A stretch of DNA of 64,000 bases from Mycobacterium sp. OAS707. Lineage in GTDB: Bacteria; Actinomycetota; Actinomycetes; Mycobacteriales; Mycobacteriaceae. Below, piece by piece: positions 62,932-64,000 of this stretch. The position numbers and the translations under genes were made by a program. The notes under the pieces are model-generated. The model searched no databases. It saw nothing but the letters and a program-made list of their open reading frames with translations, and had not been told where the DNA came from. Every line of letters begins with the position of its first letter. The stretch's first letter is position 1. The DNA is taken from contig NZ_JADBDS010000002.1 in the NCBI RefSeq assembly GCF_014873705.1, forward strand, positions 744,001-808,000. Reading direction: 5' to 3'.

Positions 62932-64000
62932 TTACGGCGGCCCGGACAGATTTCCCCGCCGAATGTCCTCGCGGCACTCGAGGCGTGTCTGGCCGGTCTG
63001 CTGGATACAGACTTCGACCTGTTGTTCAATGCCCGCGGGGTAGACGGGGTCGGTTGGGCCTTTGGAGACAGTCGGTGTCGGAACGACGCCGGAGACCAGG
63101 GACCACATGGTGTCGCCGGTTGACGGCAAACGTGCGCAGTACGCCTTCTGGCCGGTCTCGGTGACGCCGGCGGCCCCCAGGACTGCGCAGTCGGCGCCGA
63201 CGAGCACCACAGGCACTGGCGGCGCGGTCGGACTCGGCGGGGCGGCCTGGTTTTGGTGACGCCCGGCCAGCATGACGGCCGCAACTCCCCCGACGATCAG
63301 CACCGCAGCCAGCATCGCCGAAGCGATCAGCAGCGTCCGCCTTCGGTTTCCCGGCTCTGTTCGGCGACGGCGTGCAACCGCAACGGCATCCAACGTCGGT
63401 TCGCTGGCGCCAAGCTCATCCACGGTGACGTTGAGATGCCGGGCAAGAGCGTTCGCGAAGTCCTTGCACGTGCCGTAGCGATCGTCGGGCGACTTGGCGA
63501 GCGCTTTGGACAGCACCGGGCCGAGGCCGGAAAGCTCTGGTTTGCGCTTGGCGATCTCGGGCGGCGGTGCGGAAAGGTGCTGACTGATCACCACGGCAGG
63601 GTTCGGATCCTGGTACAGGAGCGAACCGGTCAAGAGCTCGAAAGCCGTTGCCGCAAGCGAGTATTGGTCAGCACGGCCGTCGAGTGTCAGACCCATCAAC
63701 TGCTCGGGTGCCGCGTAGGCCACGGTGCCGACCGCCATGTTGGTCTGCGTCAATGAGCTGGAATCGTCGACCCGTCTGGCGATGCCGAAGTCGGCCAGCA
63801 TCGCGCGCCAGCCACCGGAATCCAACTCGGCCAGAAGGATGTTCCCCGGTTTGACGTCACGGTGAAGCAGCTGGCGTTGATGGGCGTAGTCGAGCGCGTC
63901 GGCCACCGCGGTGACGATCCGGACGACTTCGTCGGGCGGCATGCCCTTGCGGTATCGCTCCTGCAATAACCGGCCAGCGTCGATGCCTTCGACGTAGGCC
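62932..64000 (-). CDS. Ser/Thr protein kinase (N-terminal part outside window)
   Basis: This is a eukaryotic-like receptor kinase whose 5' end lies past the window edge. Visible parts are the catalytic loop HRDVKPGNILL, the DFG motif (LADFGIARR), the APE motif (AAPEQLMG) and the C-lobe, followed by a transmembrane helix (TLLIASAMLAAVLIVGGVAAVMLA) and a C-terminal extracellular domain of about 100 residues with three or more cysteines (GADCAVLGAAG, YCARLPSTG, EVCIQQTG, LECRED). The lysine and glycine loop are missing only because of truncation. It probably phosphorylates cytoplasmic targets in response to envelope signals. The substrate is unknown. Confidence 0.9.
   Translation of the reverse strand, partial: AYVEGIDAGRLLQERYRKGMPPDEVVRIVTAVADALDYAHQRQLLHRDVKPGNILLAELDSGGWRAMLADFGIARRVDDSSSLTQTNMAVGTVAYAAPEQLMGLTLDGRADQYSLAATAFELLTGSLLYQDPNPAVVISQHLSAPPPEIAKRKPELSGLGPVLSKALAKSPDDRYGTCKDFANALARHLNVTVDELGASEPTLDAVAVARRRRTEPGNRRRTLLIASAMLAAVLIVGGVAAVMLAGRHQNQAAPPSPTAPPVPVVLVGADCAVLGAAGVTETGQKAYCARLPSTGDTMWSLVSGVVPTPTVSKGPTDPVYPAGIEQQVEVCIQQTGQTRLECREDIRRGNLSGPP

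Noticed and set aside
63964..63966. TTG at 63966 as the kinase start
   Set aside because: The kinase frame continues through the window end with kinase-like residues (YVEGIDAGRLLQ), so this is an internal codon, not a start.
1..64000. CRISPR array, tRNA/rRNA genes, insertion sequences, integrases or attachment sites
   Set aside because: No spaced identical repeats, no transposase or integrase domains and no tRNA-like cloverleafs were seen in intergenic regions.

Overview
The window is high-GC actinobacterial DNA and almost certainly comes from a Mycobacterium (Mycolicibacterium-like) chromosome. It opens inside the FAS-II operon kasA-kasB-accD6. It also has a DUF3145 protein, an S-(hydroxymethyl)mycothiol dehydrogenase, an MmpL transporter, a transmembrane Hsp70-like protein with a Pro/Thr-rich tail, GTG starts and many 1-4 nt gene overlaps. 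From memory, the gene order resembles M. tuberculosis Rv2245-Rv2252 (kasA, kasB, accD6, glpD1, TetR, FAD oxidase, dagK) and Rv2259-Rv2260, with lineage-specific blocks inserted. I see no rRNA, tRNA, CRISPR array, transposase or integrase.

Layout. 1-3608: mycolic acid elongation (kasA partial, kasB, accD6). 3613-11617: hydrolase, rubrerythrin-VIT1 fusion, amino-acid permease, glpD1 with its TetR regulator, divergent FAD oxidase and diacylglycerol kinase. 11627-21252: housekeeping and accessory enzymes, including DUF3145, a beta-lactamase-fold hydrolase, a homocysteine methyltransferase, a DODA-type dioxygenase, mscR with a metallo-beta-lactamase partner, a TetR/SDR divergent pair with three repeated boxes, and a SABATH-like methyltransferase. 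21253-33244: a one-strand stress and regulatory cluster of two large LuxR-type ATPases, an HD protein, a Dps-like protein, catalase, an ECF sigma factor, a secreted protein, a ThDP enzyme carrying an internal LuxR helix-turn-helix, and a GlxA-type regulator. 33312-38808: a second GlxA regulator and an operon of HD protein, MFS pump, quinone oxidoreductase and cupin lipoprotein, divergent from a DJ-1 protein. 38790-46017: acyl-CoA dehydrogenase, Hsp70-like membrane protein, dehydrogenases and exported proteins. 46110-51863: a complete Dpp/Opp ABC importer operon and an SDR. 52090-64000: exported proteins, a cysteine hydrolase, a lipoprotein with a PknD-like beta-propeller, an aldo/keto reductase, MmpL, and a Ser/Thr kinase cut by the window end.

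The most unusual object is the ThDP-dependent (acetolactate-synthase-like) protein at 22262-23938. A recognisable LuxR/GerE DNA-binding helix-turn-helix sits between its N-terminal and central domains. It lies in a co-directional run with an ECF sigma factor, catalase, a Dps-like protein and several regulators. This looks like a metabolic enzyme converted to, or combined with, a transcription factor. Other points are a 20-bp perfect palindrome across the kasB stop codon, a shared back-to-back leaderless promoter at 9073-9079, three direct-repeat operators at 19078-19145, a Crp-like site at 51873, and a possible translated leader before mmpL.

All calls come from reading the sequence and from memory of protein families. 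No database search was run.
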